NCBI RefSeq assembly: GCF_041053055.1 | Contig: NZ_CP163443.1 | Location: 9,097,001-9,161,000, forward strand | DNA: 64,000 nucleotides | Source of the DNA: Streptomyces sp. R41 | Lineage (GTDB): Bacteria; Actinomycetota; Actinomycetes; Streptomycetales; Streptomycetaceae | Direction: 5' to 3' | In this document: positions 32,357 through 39,818 of the stretch, piece by piece | How positions within the stretch are numbered: position 1 is the first letter of the stretch | Layout: the number at the start of each line of letters is the position of its first letter | Notes under the pieces: generated by a model | Seen by the model: only the letters and a program-made list of their open reading frames with translations | What the model was told of the DNA's origin: nothing | Database searches by the model: none | Position numbers and translations under genes: made by a program

Positions 32357-34240
32357 GTGAGTTCTCGAAGACTTGGTGTGATCGCCGCCGCCGCGCTGCT
32401 GGCGGGCCTGGTCGCCGCCCCGTCGCACGGTGCCGAGGGGTTACCCCGCCGCGGCGTGGAGAGCCTGGACCGCGGCCTCGTCGCCGTCCCCTCCGCAAAA
32501 AAGGGCACCTTCCTCAGCTGGCGGTTGCTCGGCACGGAGTACGCGCGGTACGGGAACGCCATCGCCTTCAACGTGTACAAGGGCGGCCGGCGGCTCAACG
32601 ACCAGCCGGTCACCAAGTCGACCACGTACCAGGACAACAGCCGCGGCACGGGGACGTACACGGTGCGTGCCGTCATCAACGGCCATGAGCGGAAGGCGAG
32701 TTCGGCGGCGCTCGACTTCGGCAAGGGCTATGCGGAGATTCCGCTCGCCACCGCTGACGGCTACACGGTGCAGCACGCCTGGCCCGGCGACCTCGACGGG
32801 GACGGGCGATACGAACTCGTTGTCAGCCGGCTCTCCGAGACCCGTGACAGGCCCGATCTGCTGGAGGCCTACACGCTGACCGGCGAGCGGCTGTGGCGCG
32901 TCGACCTCGGGCCCGGCTCGTACACCCAGGCCTCCGGAAACGGTGCCAATGACCCGGCGCCCGCGGCGATCAGCGGGTCGACGGCCATCGGCGGCTACCG
33001 CAATGACGACAACGTCACGGTGTACGACCTCGACGGTGACGGGAAGGCCGAGGTGCTGGTGCACACGGCCGACGGGACCACGTTCGCGGACGGATCGAAG
33101 GTGACGGCCGACTCGCCGGCGAACCAGTTCATTTCAGTGATCGACGGCGAGGCCGGCACCGAACGTACTCGGCAGCCCGTGCCCGACGACTTCGTGGCCG
33201 ACGGCCCCTCGGGCGGGCACTTCGGGATCGCATACCTCGACGGTGAACACCCCAGCCTCGTCACGAAGTTGGTGACGCGGGTCGGCGCCAAGCGCGGAGC
33301 CTTCCGCATTCTCTTCCAGACCTGGGACTTCAACGGCAGCGATCTGGACCGGCGTTGGAAGTACGTCGTCCCGTCCGACAGCGGCGCCACCAGCTTCCAT
33401 CAGATCCGGACCGTCGACGTCGACCAGGACGGCAAGGACGAGATCGCCGACGGCAACTACGTCGTGAACGGCGACGGCACTCTGCGGTACGTCGTCGACG
33501 GCGCCGGGCACGGCGACCGCTTCGACATCGCCGACCTCGACCCCGACCGGCCGGGTCTGGAGGGCTTCGCGATCCAGCAGTCCGAGCTGGGTGTCGTATC
33601 GAAGTTCCCCTGGTACTACTACGACGCCGACACCGGAGAGCGCCTGGTGACCGGCGAGCACCCGGCGAATCCGACGAGCGATGCCGACCTCGACGTCGGC
33701 CGGGGCAGCGCGGCCGACATCGACCCGTCCCACCCCGGCTACGAGTACTGGACCTCCACGGCCGACGTCACCCGGCCCGGCGCGGGCATCTTCAACGTCC
33801 AGGACGGCAAGGTCTCCACGACCACGCCCAGCGTCAACTTCCGCATCTGGTGGGACGGCGACAAGGGGGCGGAACTCCTCGACTACACGCACGTCGACAA
33901 GTGGGACCCGAAGACCGAGACCAGCACGAGGCTCTTCGACCCCTCGGGCGTCGTCTCGGGCGCCCGCAACGCGACCCCCTTCTACGGCGACGTCGTCGGC
34001 GACTGGCGCGAGGAGATCCTCGCCGAGACGAGCGACCACGGCGCGCTGCGCCTCTACACCACCACCGAACCGACGAAGACCCGCATCTACACGCTCGCCC
34101 AGAACCCCGAGTACCGCCTCGGCTGGACCGTCCGCGGCTATCTCCAGTCGACGTACACGGACTACTACCTGGGCACCGAGACCCGGCGGGTGCCGAAGCC
34201 CGCGATCACCACGACCCGCGGTACGGAAGGTGCGTCATGA
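32357..34240 (+). CDS. secreted rhamnogalacturonan lyase, polysaccharide lyase family 11 type
   Basis: A 627-residue exported enzyme. The signal peptide runs to about residue 27 (Leu-Val-Ala-Ala-Pro-Ser-His-Gly-Ala). The mature part shows the PL11 features Ser-Trp-Arg-Leu-Leu-Gly-Thr-Glu, Asn-Val-Tyr-Lys-Gly-Gly and the eight-bladed propeller with calcium-binding Asp-x-Asp-Gly-Asp-Gly loops (Asp-Leu-Asp-Gly-Asp-Gly several times). It cleaves the rhamnose-galacturonate backbone of pectin by beta-elimination. The GTG at 32357 has AAGGAG upstream and directly precedes the signal peptide. It overlaps the next gene (ATGA). Confidence 0.92.
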   Translation: MSSRRLGVIAAAALLAGLVAAPSHGAEGLPRRGVESLDRGLVAVPSAKKGTFLSWRLLGTEYARYGNAIAFNVYKGGRRLNDQPVTKSTTYQDNSRGTGTYTVRAVINGHERKASSAALDFGKGYAEIPLATADGYTVQHAWPGDLDGDGRYELVVSRLSETRDRPDLLEAYTLTGERLWRVDLGPGSYTQASGNGANDPAPAAISGSTAIGGYRNDDNVTVYDLDGDGKAEVLVHTADGTTFADGSKVTADSPANQFISVIDGEAGTERTRQPVPDDFVADGPSGGHFGIAYLDGEHPSLVTKLVTRVGAKRGAFRILFQTWDFNGSDLDRRWKYVVPSDSGATSFHQIRTVDVDQDGKDEIADGNYVVNGDGTLRYVVDGAGHGDRFDIADLDPDRPGLEGFAIQQSELGVVSKFPWYYYDADTGERLVTGEHPANPTSDADLDVGRGSAADIDPSHPGYEYWTSTADVTRPGAGIFNVQDGKVSTTTPSVNFRIWWDGDKGAELLDYTHVDKWDPKTETSTRLFDPSGVVSGARNATPFYGDVVGDWREEILAETSDHGALRLYTTTEPTKTRIYTLAQNPEYRLGWTVRGYLQSTYTDYYLGTETRRVPKPAITTTRGTEGAS

Positions 34241-34953
34241 CGACCCGCAGAGCCTTGGGAGCCCTGGCCGCCGGTGCCGCCCTGTCGGCGCTGCTCCCGG
34301 CCACCGCCGCGAACGCCGCGCCGCGCCACCGCCACGGACGGCTGATCGCCGCCGACGACTTCCGGCACGGATTCGGCCAGTGGGCCACCGAACTGCAGGA
34401 CGGCGGCACGGTCACCGCCTCGCGCGGCGTCCTGGACATCGACGTACCGAGCGGCGCGACGGTCTGGTTCAAGCGGAAACTCGAAGGGCCGTATGCCATC
34501 GAGTACACGGCCACACCCGTCTGCGAAGGCGGCGTCAACGACCGGGTCTCCGACCTGAACAACTTCTGGAACGCCGTCGACGTACGCTCCCCGGACGACC
34601 TGTTCGCCACGCCCCGGGGCGGCGCCCTCGCCGAGTACGACTACCTCACGACGTACTACGTGGGGTATGGCGCCAACACCAACACCACGACACGGCTGCG
34701 CCGGTACGTCGGTGAGGCGGGCGTCCGTCCGTTGATCTACGACTACACGGAGCCGCTGCTTGTCGCGAACGAGCCGAACCGCGTGCGGATCGTCTCGGAC
34801 GGGTCCGTCGTGCAATGGTGGAACAACGGGCAGTTGGTCTTCGACTACACCGACCCGGAGCCCTACACAAGTGGGCACTTCGCGTTCCGTACCGTGTGGA
34901 GCCACTTCCGGATCAGCGACTTCCGTGTGTGGCGGCTCCCTCAACGCCCCTGA
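34237..34953 (+). CDS. secreted DUF6250-type beta-sandwich protein
   Basis: A 238-residue protein. The N-terminus Met-Thr-Thr-Arg-Arg-Ala-Leu-Gly-Ala with a hydrophobic stretch ending Ala-Asn-Ala-Ala suggests a Tat or Sec signal peptide of about 29 residues. The rest is rich in aromatic residues and beta-strand pattern (Asp-Asp-Phe, Gly-Phe-Gly-Gln-Trp, Ser-Asp-Leu-Asn-Asn-Phe-Trp), like concanavalin-type DUF6250 domains that accompany pectin and rhamnogalacturonan enzymes. It is coupled to the lyase gene and probably works on the same substrate outside the cell. Catalytic residues are not known. Confidence 0.75.
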   Translation: MTTRRALGALAAGAALSALLPATAANAAPRHRHGRLIAADDFRHGFGQWATELQDGGTVTASRGVLDIDVPSGATVWFKRKLEGPYAIEYTATPVCEGGVNDRVSDLNNFWNAVDVRSPDDLFATPRGGALAEYDYLTTYYVGYGANTNTTTRLRRYVGEAGVRPLIYDYTEPLLVANEPNRVRIVSDGSVVQWWNNGQLVFDYTDPEPYTSGHFAFRTVWSHFRISDFRVWRLPQRP

Positions 34954-35065
34954 TGAGGGGCTTATTCCGGAATTGGACAATACTTTAGGCGTGGCTTATC
35001 TCACCATCCGTCAACCCTTCCCTACGGTCGCGTAGCTCACATCCGAAGGTGAATCATGGGCCGAC

Positions 35066-35884
35066 GTGGCAGACGATTCGAAGAGTGACAACAGATCAGT
35101 GATCGGGTCGTACGTGGCGGTGGGGGACAGCTTCACCGAAGGCGTCGGCGACCCCGGCCCCGACGGGGCCTTCGTCGGTTGGGCCGACCGGTTCGCGGTG
35201 CTTCTCGCCGACCGGCGGCCCGAGGGCGACTTCAGCTACACCAATCTCGCCGTACGCGGCAAACTGCTCGACCAGATCGTCGAGGACCAGCTCCGGCGCG
35301 CCAAGGAACTCGCACCGGACCTGGTCTCCTTCTGCGCGGGCGGCAACGACATCCTCCGGCCCGGCACCGACCCCGACGAGGTCGCGGAGCGCTTCGAGCG
35401 CGCGATCGCCGAACTCACCTCCGCCGTCGGCGCCGTCATGGTGACCACCGGCTTCGACACCCGTGGCGTGCCCGTGCTCAAGCATCTGCGCGGCAAGATC
35501 GCCACGTACAACGGACATGTGCGGGCCATCGCGGACCGCTACGGCTGCCCCGTACTCGACCTGTGGTCCCTCAAGACGATCCAGGACCGCCGCGCCTGGG
35601 ACGGCGACCGCCTGCATCTGTCGCCCGAGGGGCACACCCGGGTCGCGCTCCGGGCCGGCCAGGTCCTCGGCCTCGACGTACCCGCCGATCCCGACCAGCC
35701 CTGGCCGCCGCTGCCACCGCGCGGCACGCTCGAGGTGCGGCGCGACGACATCCACTGGGCGCGCGAGTACCTGGTCCCGTGGATCGGGCGGCGGTTGCGC
35801 GGAGAGTCGTCCGGGGACCATGTGGCGGCCAAGGGGGCCCTTTCGCCCGACGACATCAAGATGCGGATCGAGAAGGTGGCTTGA
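35066..35884 (+). CDS. SGNH/GDSL hydrolase family protein
   Basis: A 272-residue protein without a signal peptide. The GDSL block is Val-Gly-Asp-Ser-Phe-Thr-Glu-Gly near residues 19-26, the oxyanion Gly-Gly-Asn-Asp is near 92, and the catalytic Asp-x-x-His is Asp-Arg-Leu-His near 180. The Ser-His-Asp lipase/esterase machinery is complete. The substrate is unknown. The gene begins at a GTG with a weak ribosome-binding site, and stands alone. Confidence 0.88.
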   Translation: MADDSKSDNRSVIGSYVAVGDSFTEGVGDPGPDGAFVGWADRFAVLLADRRPEGDFSYTNLAVRGKLLDQIVEDQLRRAKELAPDLVSFCAGGNDILRPGTDPDEVAERFERAIAELTSAVGAVMVTTGFDTRGVPVLKHLRGKIATYNGHVRAIADRYGCPVLDLWSLKTIQDRRAWDGDRLHLSPEGHTRVALRAGQVLGLDVPADPDQPWPPLPPRGTLEVRRDDIHWAREYLVPWIGRRLRGESSGDHVAAKGALSPDDIKMRIEKVA

Positions 35885-36047
35885 GTCCGCCCTTCGTGTA
35901 CGGCACGGGCCCGAGCGGGTCCGGCGTCCGGCTCGACCGGTGAGGTGAAAGCGCGGGAGTGGCGCGGGGCGGGGAGCGGTCGGCGGTGCTGGGATGACCG
36001 CGAACCGCCCCGACGTCCCGGAGGGCGGCGCCCGAAGGAGACTCCGC

Positions 36048-36794
36048 ATGCCCGCCCTCCGCGCGTCCACCGCACTCGCCGTGACCCTCCTCGCCCTCAC
36101 CCTTCCGCAGGCCGCGACAGCACCCGCCTTCGCACTGCCCGCCCGCCCTGGACTCAGCGCCCAGCCCAGCCCCTCGACCGTCACCGTCACCGGCGAGGGC
36201 AGCGCCACCGCCGCGCCGGACCTCGCGCTCATCAGCGCGGGCGTCGACGTCACCGCGAAGACGTCGAAGGAAGCGCTCGCCGCACAGAACGCGGCGTCGA
36301 ACGCTCTGCTGGACGCCGTACGCGCGCAAGGCGTCGAGGAACGGGACATCCGTACCGAGAGCCTCTCGCTCTCCCCGGTCTACGAGGACCAGAACGGCGC
36401 CTCCACGCTGACGGGTTACGAGGCGGCGCAGTCGTTCTCGGTGAAGGTCCGCGACATGGGTACGACCGGTGCGGTGCTGCAGGCCATCACCGACGCGACC
36501 GGCAACGCGGGCCGCATCCGCTCCGTCGCCTTCGACATCGCCGACCCCGCCCCGCTGCACGCCCGCGCCCGCGAGGCCGCGCACGACGACGCCCACACGA
36601 AGGCATCCCAGTACGCCCGCCTCAGCGGCCACCGCCTCGGCCGACTCGTCTCGCTCACCGAGGTCGGCGGCAGCGACTCCCGCCCGGTGCCGGTGGCGGC
36701 GGCCGCCTTCGACCAGACAGGGACGGGCGTCCCGGTCGCCACCGGCGAGATCCGGGACACGATCACGGTTACGGCGGTGTATGAGCTGAACTGA
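36048..36794 (+). CDS. SIMPL (DUF541) domain secreted protein
   Basis: A 248-residue exported protein. AAGGAG lies 9 nt before the ATG at 36048, which starts a signal peptide (Leu-Arg-Ala-Ser-Thr-Ala-Leu-Ala-Val-Thr-Leu-Leu ... Ala-Pro-Ala-Phe-Ala). The rest shows the BP26/OMP28-like pattern Val-Thr-Val-Thr-Gly-Glu-Gly-Ser-Ala, Asp-Leu-Ala-Leu-Ile-Ser-Ala-Gly-Val, and Gly-Tyr-Glu-Ala-Ala-Gln-Ser-Phe-Ser-Val. Homologues form periplasmic or surface channel-like oligomers; their role in actinobacteria is unknown. Confidence 0.88.
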   Translation: MPALRASTALAVTLLALTLPQAATAPAFALPARPGLSAQPSPSTVTVTGEGSATAAPDLALISAGVDVTAKTSKEALAAQNAASNALLDAVRAQGVEERDIRTESLSLSPVYEDQNGASTLTGYEAAQSFSVKVRDMGTTGAVLQAITDATGNAGRIRSVAFDIADPAPLHARAREAAHDDAHTKASQYARLSGHRLGRLVSLTEVGGSDSRPVPVAAAAFDQTGTGVPVATGEIRDTITVTAVYELN

Positions 36795-36848
36795 GTCGGG
36801 ACCCCGGGCCGCAGGGGCGAACCCCAAAGCGCCGGCGGCAGAGGCGAA

Positions 36849-36861
36849 ACCCCGAAGGGGT
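36849..36861. terminator. small bidirectional hairpin between convergent genes
   Basis: ACCCCGAAGGGGT lies between the convergent SIMPL and TetR genes. The stem is short (5 bp) but this ACCCC-GAA-GGGGT form recurs as an intergenic hairpin in Streptomyces. Confidence 0.45.
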
Positions 36862-36880
36862 GGTGGCGCAGGCGCACGTC

Positions 36881-37501
36881 TCAGCGCACCGCCGCCACCA
36901 AAGCCTCCCGCTCAAGCCCCAGTTCGCGTGCGAGCGCCTCGTCCACCCACTCGTGGGTCCGCGCCCGCGACACCGCTCCCGCGTACGCGGTCATCTGAAC
37001 GGCCAGGCCGTCCAGCAGCGCCGTGAGCCGCAGGGCCGCCCCCGTGGGATCCGGGCAGTGGAACTCGCCCGCGGCCACGCCCTCCGCGATCACCTCGGTG
37101 ATCGCGGCCTTCCACTGCTTGTCGAGATCGCGTGTGACCTCCCGCAGCGCGGGCTCGCGCAGCGCCGCCGCCCATCCCTCGATCCACAGTCGCCAGCCCT
37201 TGGCCTGCCCCGTCGGCGCGTACCAGCGCACCGCGGCCCGCAGCCGGCGCAGCGCCGTCGTACGGCGGCCGAGCAGCTTGCGCAGATGGGCGAGGTCGTC
37301 CTCGGCCGCGTACGTGAACGCGGCGGCGACCAGCTTCTCCTTCGTCGAGAAGTGGTACAGCACCAGCGCGTTGCTCACCCCGAGCGTCGAGGCCACGTCG
37401 GCGATCCGCACTGCCGCCACGCCCCGCGCCTCGATCTGCTCGACGGCGGCCCGCAGCAACTCCTCACGCCGCTCCGCCACGCTCAACCGCACTCTCGCCA
37501 C
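36881..37501 (-). CDS. TetR/AcrR family transcriptional regulator
   Basis: A 206-residue regulator. The N-terminal helix-turn-helix (residues 8-55: Arg-Arg-Glu-Glu-Leu-Leu then Ile-Ala-Asp-Val-Ala-Ser-Thr-Leu-Gly-Val-Ser-Asn-Ala-Leu-Val-Leu-Tyr-His-Phe) is typical. The C-terminal ligand domain has a Trp-rich segment (Trp-Arg-Leu-Trp-Ile-Glu-Gly-Trp). It is divergent from the APC permease, with a 28-bp inverted repeat between them. A matching sequence upstream of the acyl-CoA dehydrogenase operon suggests a wider regulon. Confidence 0.9.
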   Translation of the reverse strand: MARVRLSVAERREELLRAAVEQIEARGVAAVRIADVASTLGVSNALVLYHFSTKEKLVAAAFTYAAEDDLAHLRKLLGRRTTALRRLRAAVRWYAPTGQAKGWRLWIEGWAAALREPALREVTRDLDKQWKAAITEVIAEGVAAGEFHCPDPTGAALRLTALLDGLAVQMTAYAGAVSRARTHEWVDEALARELGLEREALVAAVR

Positions 37502-37591
37502 GCCGCAACCCTACACAGCGGCTCCGACGCGGGCACGACAGGCGCTCGCGACCCCTTGACACTGCCGCGCGGCGGAGACCAAAGTACGGCC

Positions 37592-37619
37592 ACTACTGAC
37601 TGCTCATTCAGTCAGTAGT
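37592..37619. promoter_or_regulatory. TetR operator between the regulator and the APC permease
   Basis: A perfect inverted repeat with 11-bp arms ACTACTGACTG (37592-37602) and CAGTCAGTAGT (37609-37619) and a 6-bp spacer lies in the divergent promoter region. Length and symmetry are those of a TetR-family operator. The minus strand contains ACTGAAT-N4-AGTCAGTA, which recurs near 45.9 kb. Confidence 0.85.
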
Positions 37620-37632
37620 CGTGAGTTCAGGC

Positions 37633-37680
37633 GATGTGTGCCCCGTCCGTACGTCCGATGTGTGCCCAGTCCGTACGTCC
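37633..37680. repeat. tandem 24-bp direct repeat in the permease leader
   Basis: Two adjacent copies of a 24-bp unit (37633-37656 and 37657-37680, 23 of 24 identical; core GTCCGTACGTCC) sit between the operator and the permease start. They may form part of the 5' untranslated leader. Confidence 0.8.
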
Positions 37681-37704
37681 CCGTACCGCCGCAGGAGTCC
37701 GCCA

Positions 37705-39258
37705 GTGAGCCAAGCACCGAGCACCCCGAAGCCCCGGCCCGAGCCCGATGCCCCCGACCTCTCCGAGGGCTGGAGCGAGCAGCGTTCCCGGCTGCGCAGG
37801 GATCTGCGCCGGCTCGATGTGCTGTTCTTCCTGATCTGCACCCTCGTCGGCCTCGACACGATCGGCTCGGTCGCGGCCCAAGGCCCGCAGGGGCTGACCT
37901 GGATGGCGATCCTCGCCCTGGTCTTCTTCCTGCCGTACGGCCTGCTGGTCGCCGAACTCGGCTCCGCCTTCCCGGTCCAGGGCGGCCCGTACGTCTGGAC
38001 GCGGCTCGCCTTCGGACGGCTGACGGCCGGTGTGAACCAGCTCCTGTACTGGATCTCCAACCCGGTCTGGGTCGGCGGGAGTCTGTGCATCATCGCGCTG
38101 ACGACCTGGGAGGAGTTCTTCACCCCGCTGCCGGGCGGGTGGAAGTACGCGGCCGGGCTGGCGTTCATCTGGGGCGGGGCGCTCGCGGTCGTCCAGTCGG
38201 TGCGGATCGGCAAGTGGGTGCCGATCGCCGGAGCCGTGGCCAGGATCGTGCTGCTCGGCTTCTTCCTCGTCTCGGTCGTCGTGTACGCGGCCCAGCACGG
38301 CATCCACGCACTGCCGGCCGGCGACTTCGCGCCCACGTACGCGGGCTTCGTCGCACTCGTCCCCGTCCTGATCTTCAACTACGTCGGCTTCGAACTGCCC
38401 AGCTCGGCGGCGGAGGAGATGAAGAACCCGCGGCGCGACATACCGCTGTCCATCCTGCGCTCGGGACTCGCCGCACTCGTGCTCTACGGCGGACCCATCC
38501 TCGGCATCCTCTTCGTGCTGCCGGGCGACCGGATCGGCAGCCTCGGCGGATTCATCGACGCCTGCAAGGCCGTGTTCACCGTCTACGGAGGATCGATCGC
38601 CTCGGACGGCACCGTCACGCTCACCGGGGCCGGAGCCGTCTTCGGCGGCATCGCGGCGGCCGGGCTCATCATCGGTCTGCTCACGTCGGGCGTCACCTGG
38701 GCCATGGGCGCCCACCGCGCCCAGGCGGTGGCCTGCGCGGACGGCGCGGGCCCGGCCTGGCTCGGGCACATCTCCGAGAAGCACGGCACCCCGGTCCGGG
38801 TGAACCTGCTCTCCGCCGTCCTCGCTTCCCTGCTCTTCGTGGTCGCCCTCAACCTCACCGGCGGAGACGGCGAGAAGTACTTCGCGGCGGGCCTCGGCCT
38901 GACCATCTGCACCACCTTCATCTCGTACGTCGTCACCTTCCCGAGCCTCGCGGTGCTGCGCCGGAAGTACCCGTCCGTGCCTCGGCCCTACTCCGTGCCG
39001 GGCGGTCGCTTCGGGGTCCGGCTCGTGAGCGCGCTGGCCACGGTGTTCGTCGCCTTCACCGTGGTGGTGCTGATCTGGCCCGGCTTCGGCGTCGGCTGGT
39101 TCGGCACGGCGGGCAGCGCCGCGGACTCCTTGCCGGAGTCCTTCGCCGGGCAGCGGCTGCAGTACACGCTCAGCCAAGTGGTGCCGCTGGCGCTGTTCGT
39201 GGGCATCGGGCTCGCCTTCTACGCGGCGGGCGGGCGAACCCGCCGCGAAAAGGGCTGA
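37705..39258 (+). CDS. APC superfamily amino acid/polyamine permease
   Basis: A 517-residue membrane protein with about 12 transmembrane helices after a 45-residue charged N-terminus. The TM1 segment (Phe-Phe-Leu-Ile-Cys-Thr-Leu-Val-Gly-Leu-Asp-Thr-Ile-Gly) corresponds to the substrate-binding break of the APC fold, and Gly-Phe-Glu-Leu-Pro-Ser in TM6 is typical of amino acid permeases. The GTG at 37705 has AGGAG 8 nt upstream. The likely substrate is an amino acid or amine. Shared operator sequences link it to the catabolic operon at 39.8-45.8 kb. Confidence 0.88.
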   Translation: MSQAPSTPKPRPEPDAPDLSEGWSEQRSRLRRDLRRLDVLFFLICTLVGLDTIGSVAAQGPQGLTWMAILALVFFLPYGLLVAELGSAFPVQGGPYVWTRLAFGRLTAGVNQLLYWISNPVWVGGSLCIIALTTWEEFFTPLPGGWKYAAGLAFIWGGALAVVQSVRIGKWVPIAGAVARIVLLGFFLVSVVVYAAQHGIHALPAGDFAPTYAGFVALVPVLIFNYVGFELPSSAAEEMKNPRRDIPLSILRSGLAALVLYGGPILGILFVLPGDRIGSLGGFIDACKAVFTVYGGSIASDGTVTLTGAGAVFGGIAAAGLIIGLLTSGVTWAMGAHRAQAVACADGAGPAWLGHISEKHGTPVRVNLLSAVLASLLFVVALNLTGGDGEKYFAAGLGLTICTTFISYVVTFPSLAVLRRKYPSVPRPYSVPGGRFGVRLVSALATVFVAFTVVVLIWPGFGVGWFGTAGSAADSLPESFAGQRLQYTLSQVVPLALFVGIGLAFYAAGGRTRREKG

Positions 39259-39277
39259 CCGAGGCTGCACGCAGGCG

Positions 39278-39697
39278 TCAGTCGACGAACTGGTAGTCGA
39301 CCTTGATGCGACCGTCCTCTCCGAGGACGAGGAACTCCAGGCCGCCGCCCGTTACTTGTTCCTCCCCCGTGTGGAAGGACTCCCAGCGGAATGTGATCAC
39401 GTCACGCAACTGACGGGCGGCCTCCTGGATCCTGAAGACATACGTCCCCGGGGCCACGAACTCGTCATAGGCGCGCGTCACGCGCGCGTGCAGCTCGTCG
39501 TGGCCGCGGGCCTCCAGGACGGCGGTGGGGAAACCGAGGCCCATCGCCCGCTCGTGCATCTCCTGGGGAGGCCGCAGTACGTGCAGACCGTCCTCCGTCC
39601 ACAAGTCCTGCACGGTCTTGCGGCGGATCTCGGGGTCGGGCTCGTTCCAGACGCCTATGTAGCGCTCGATCAGGTCCTGTGCGTCGATGGCGGGCAT
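39278..39697 (-). CDS. NTF2-like/SnoaL-like domain protein
   Basis: A 139-residue single-domain protein with the cone-shaped NTF2 pattern: an N-terminal helix (Leu-Ile-Glu-Arg-Tyr-Ile-Gly-Val-Trp-Asn-Glu-Pro-Asp), Trp-Thr-Glu-Asp-Gly, and C-terminal strands ending Arg-Ile-Lys-Val-Asp-Tyr-Gln-Phe. Such proteins act as small hydrolases, isomerases or binding proteins; nothing marks the reaction here. It is downstream of the catabolic operon on the same strand, 121 bp after it, and may be separately transcribed. Confidence 0.8.
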   Translation of the reverse strand: MPAIDAQDLIERYIGVWNEPDPEIRRKTVQDLWTEDGLHVLRPPQEMHERAMGLGFPTAVLEARGHDELHARVTRAYDEFVAPGTYVFRIQEAARQLRDVITFRWESFHTGEEQVTGGGLEFLVLGEDGRIKVDYQFVD

Positions 39698-39795
39698 ACT
39701 GCTCCTCGGGTGCGGGTCGGTACGCGAGCGGTGACGTCAGCTCGCTATGAGGTCTCTGACGTCACCGACTCTGCTTCCGCCTGGCCCGGGCCTCA

Positions 39796-39811
39796 ATTCC
39801 CCGCAGGGAAT
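39796..39811 (-). terminator. weak candidate terminator after the catabolic operon
   Basis: ATTCCC-CGCA-GGGAAT forms a perfect 6-bp stem, 7 bp past the CoA ligase stop on the minus strand. The short AT-containing stem makes it a weak candidate. Confidence 0.35.
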
Positions 39812-39818
39812 GGCTGCC

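Noticed and set aside
36849..36861. Strong terminator between SIMPL and TetR genes
   Set aside because: The stem is only 5 bp with no T-run, so it is listed only as a weak candidate.
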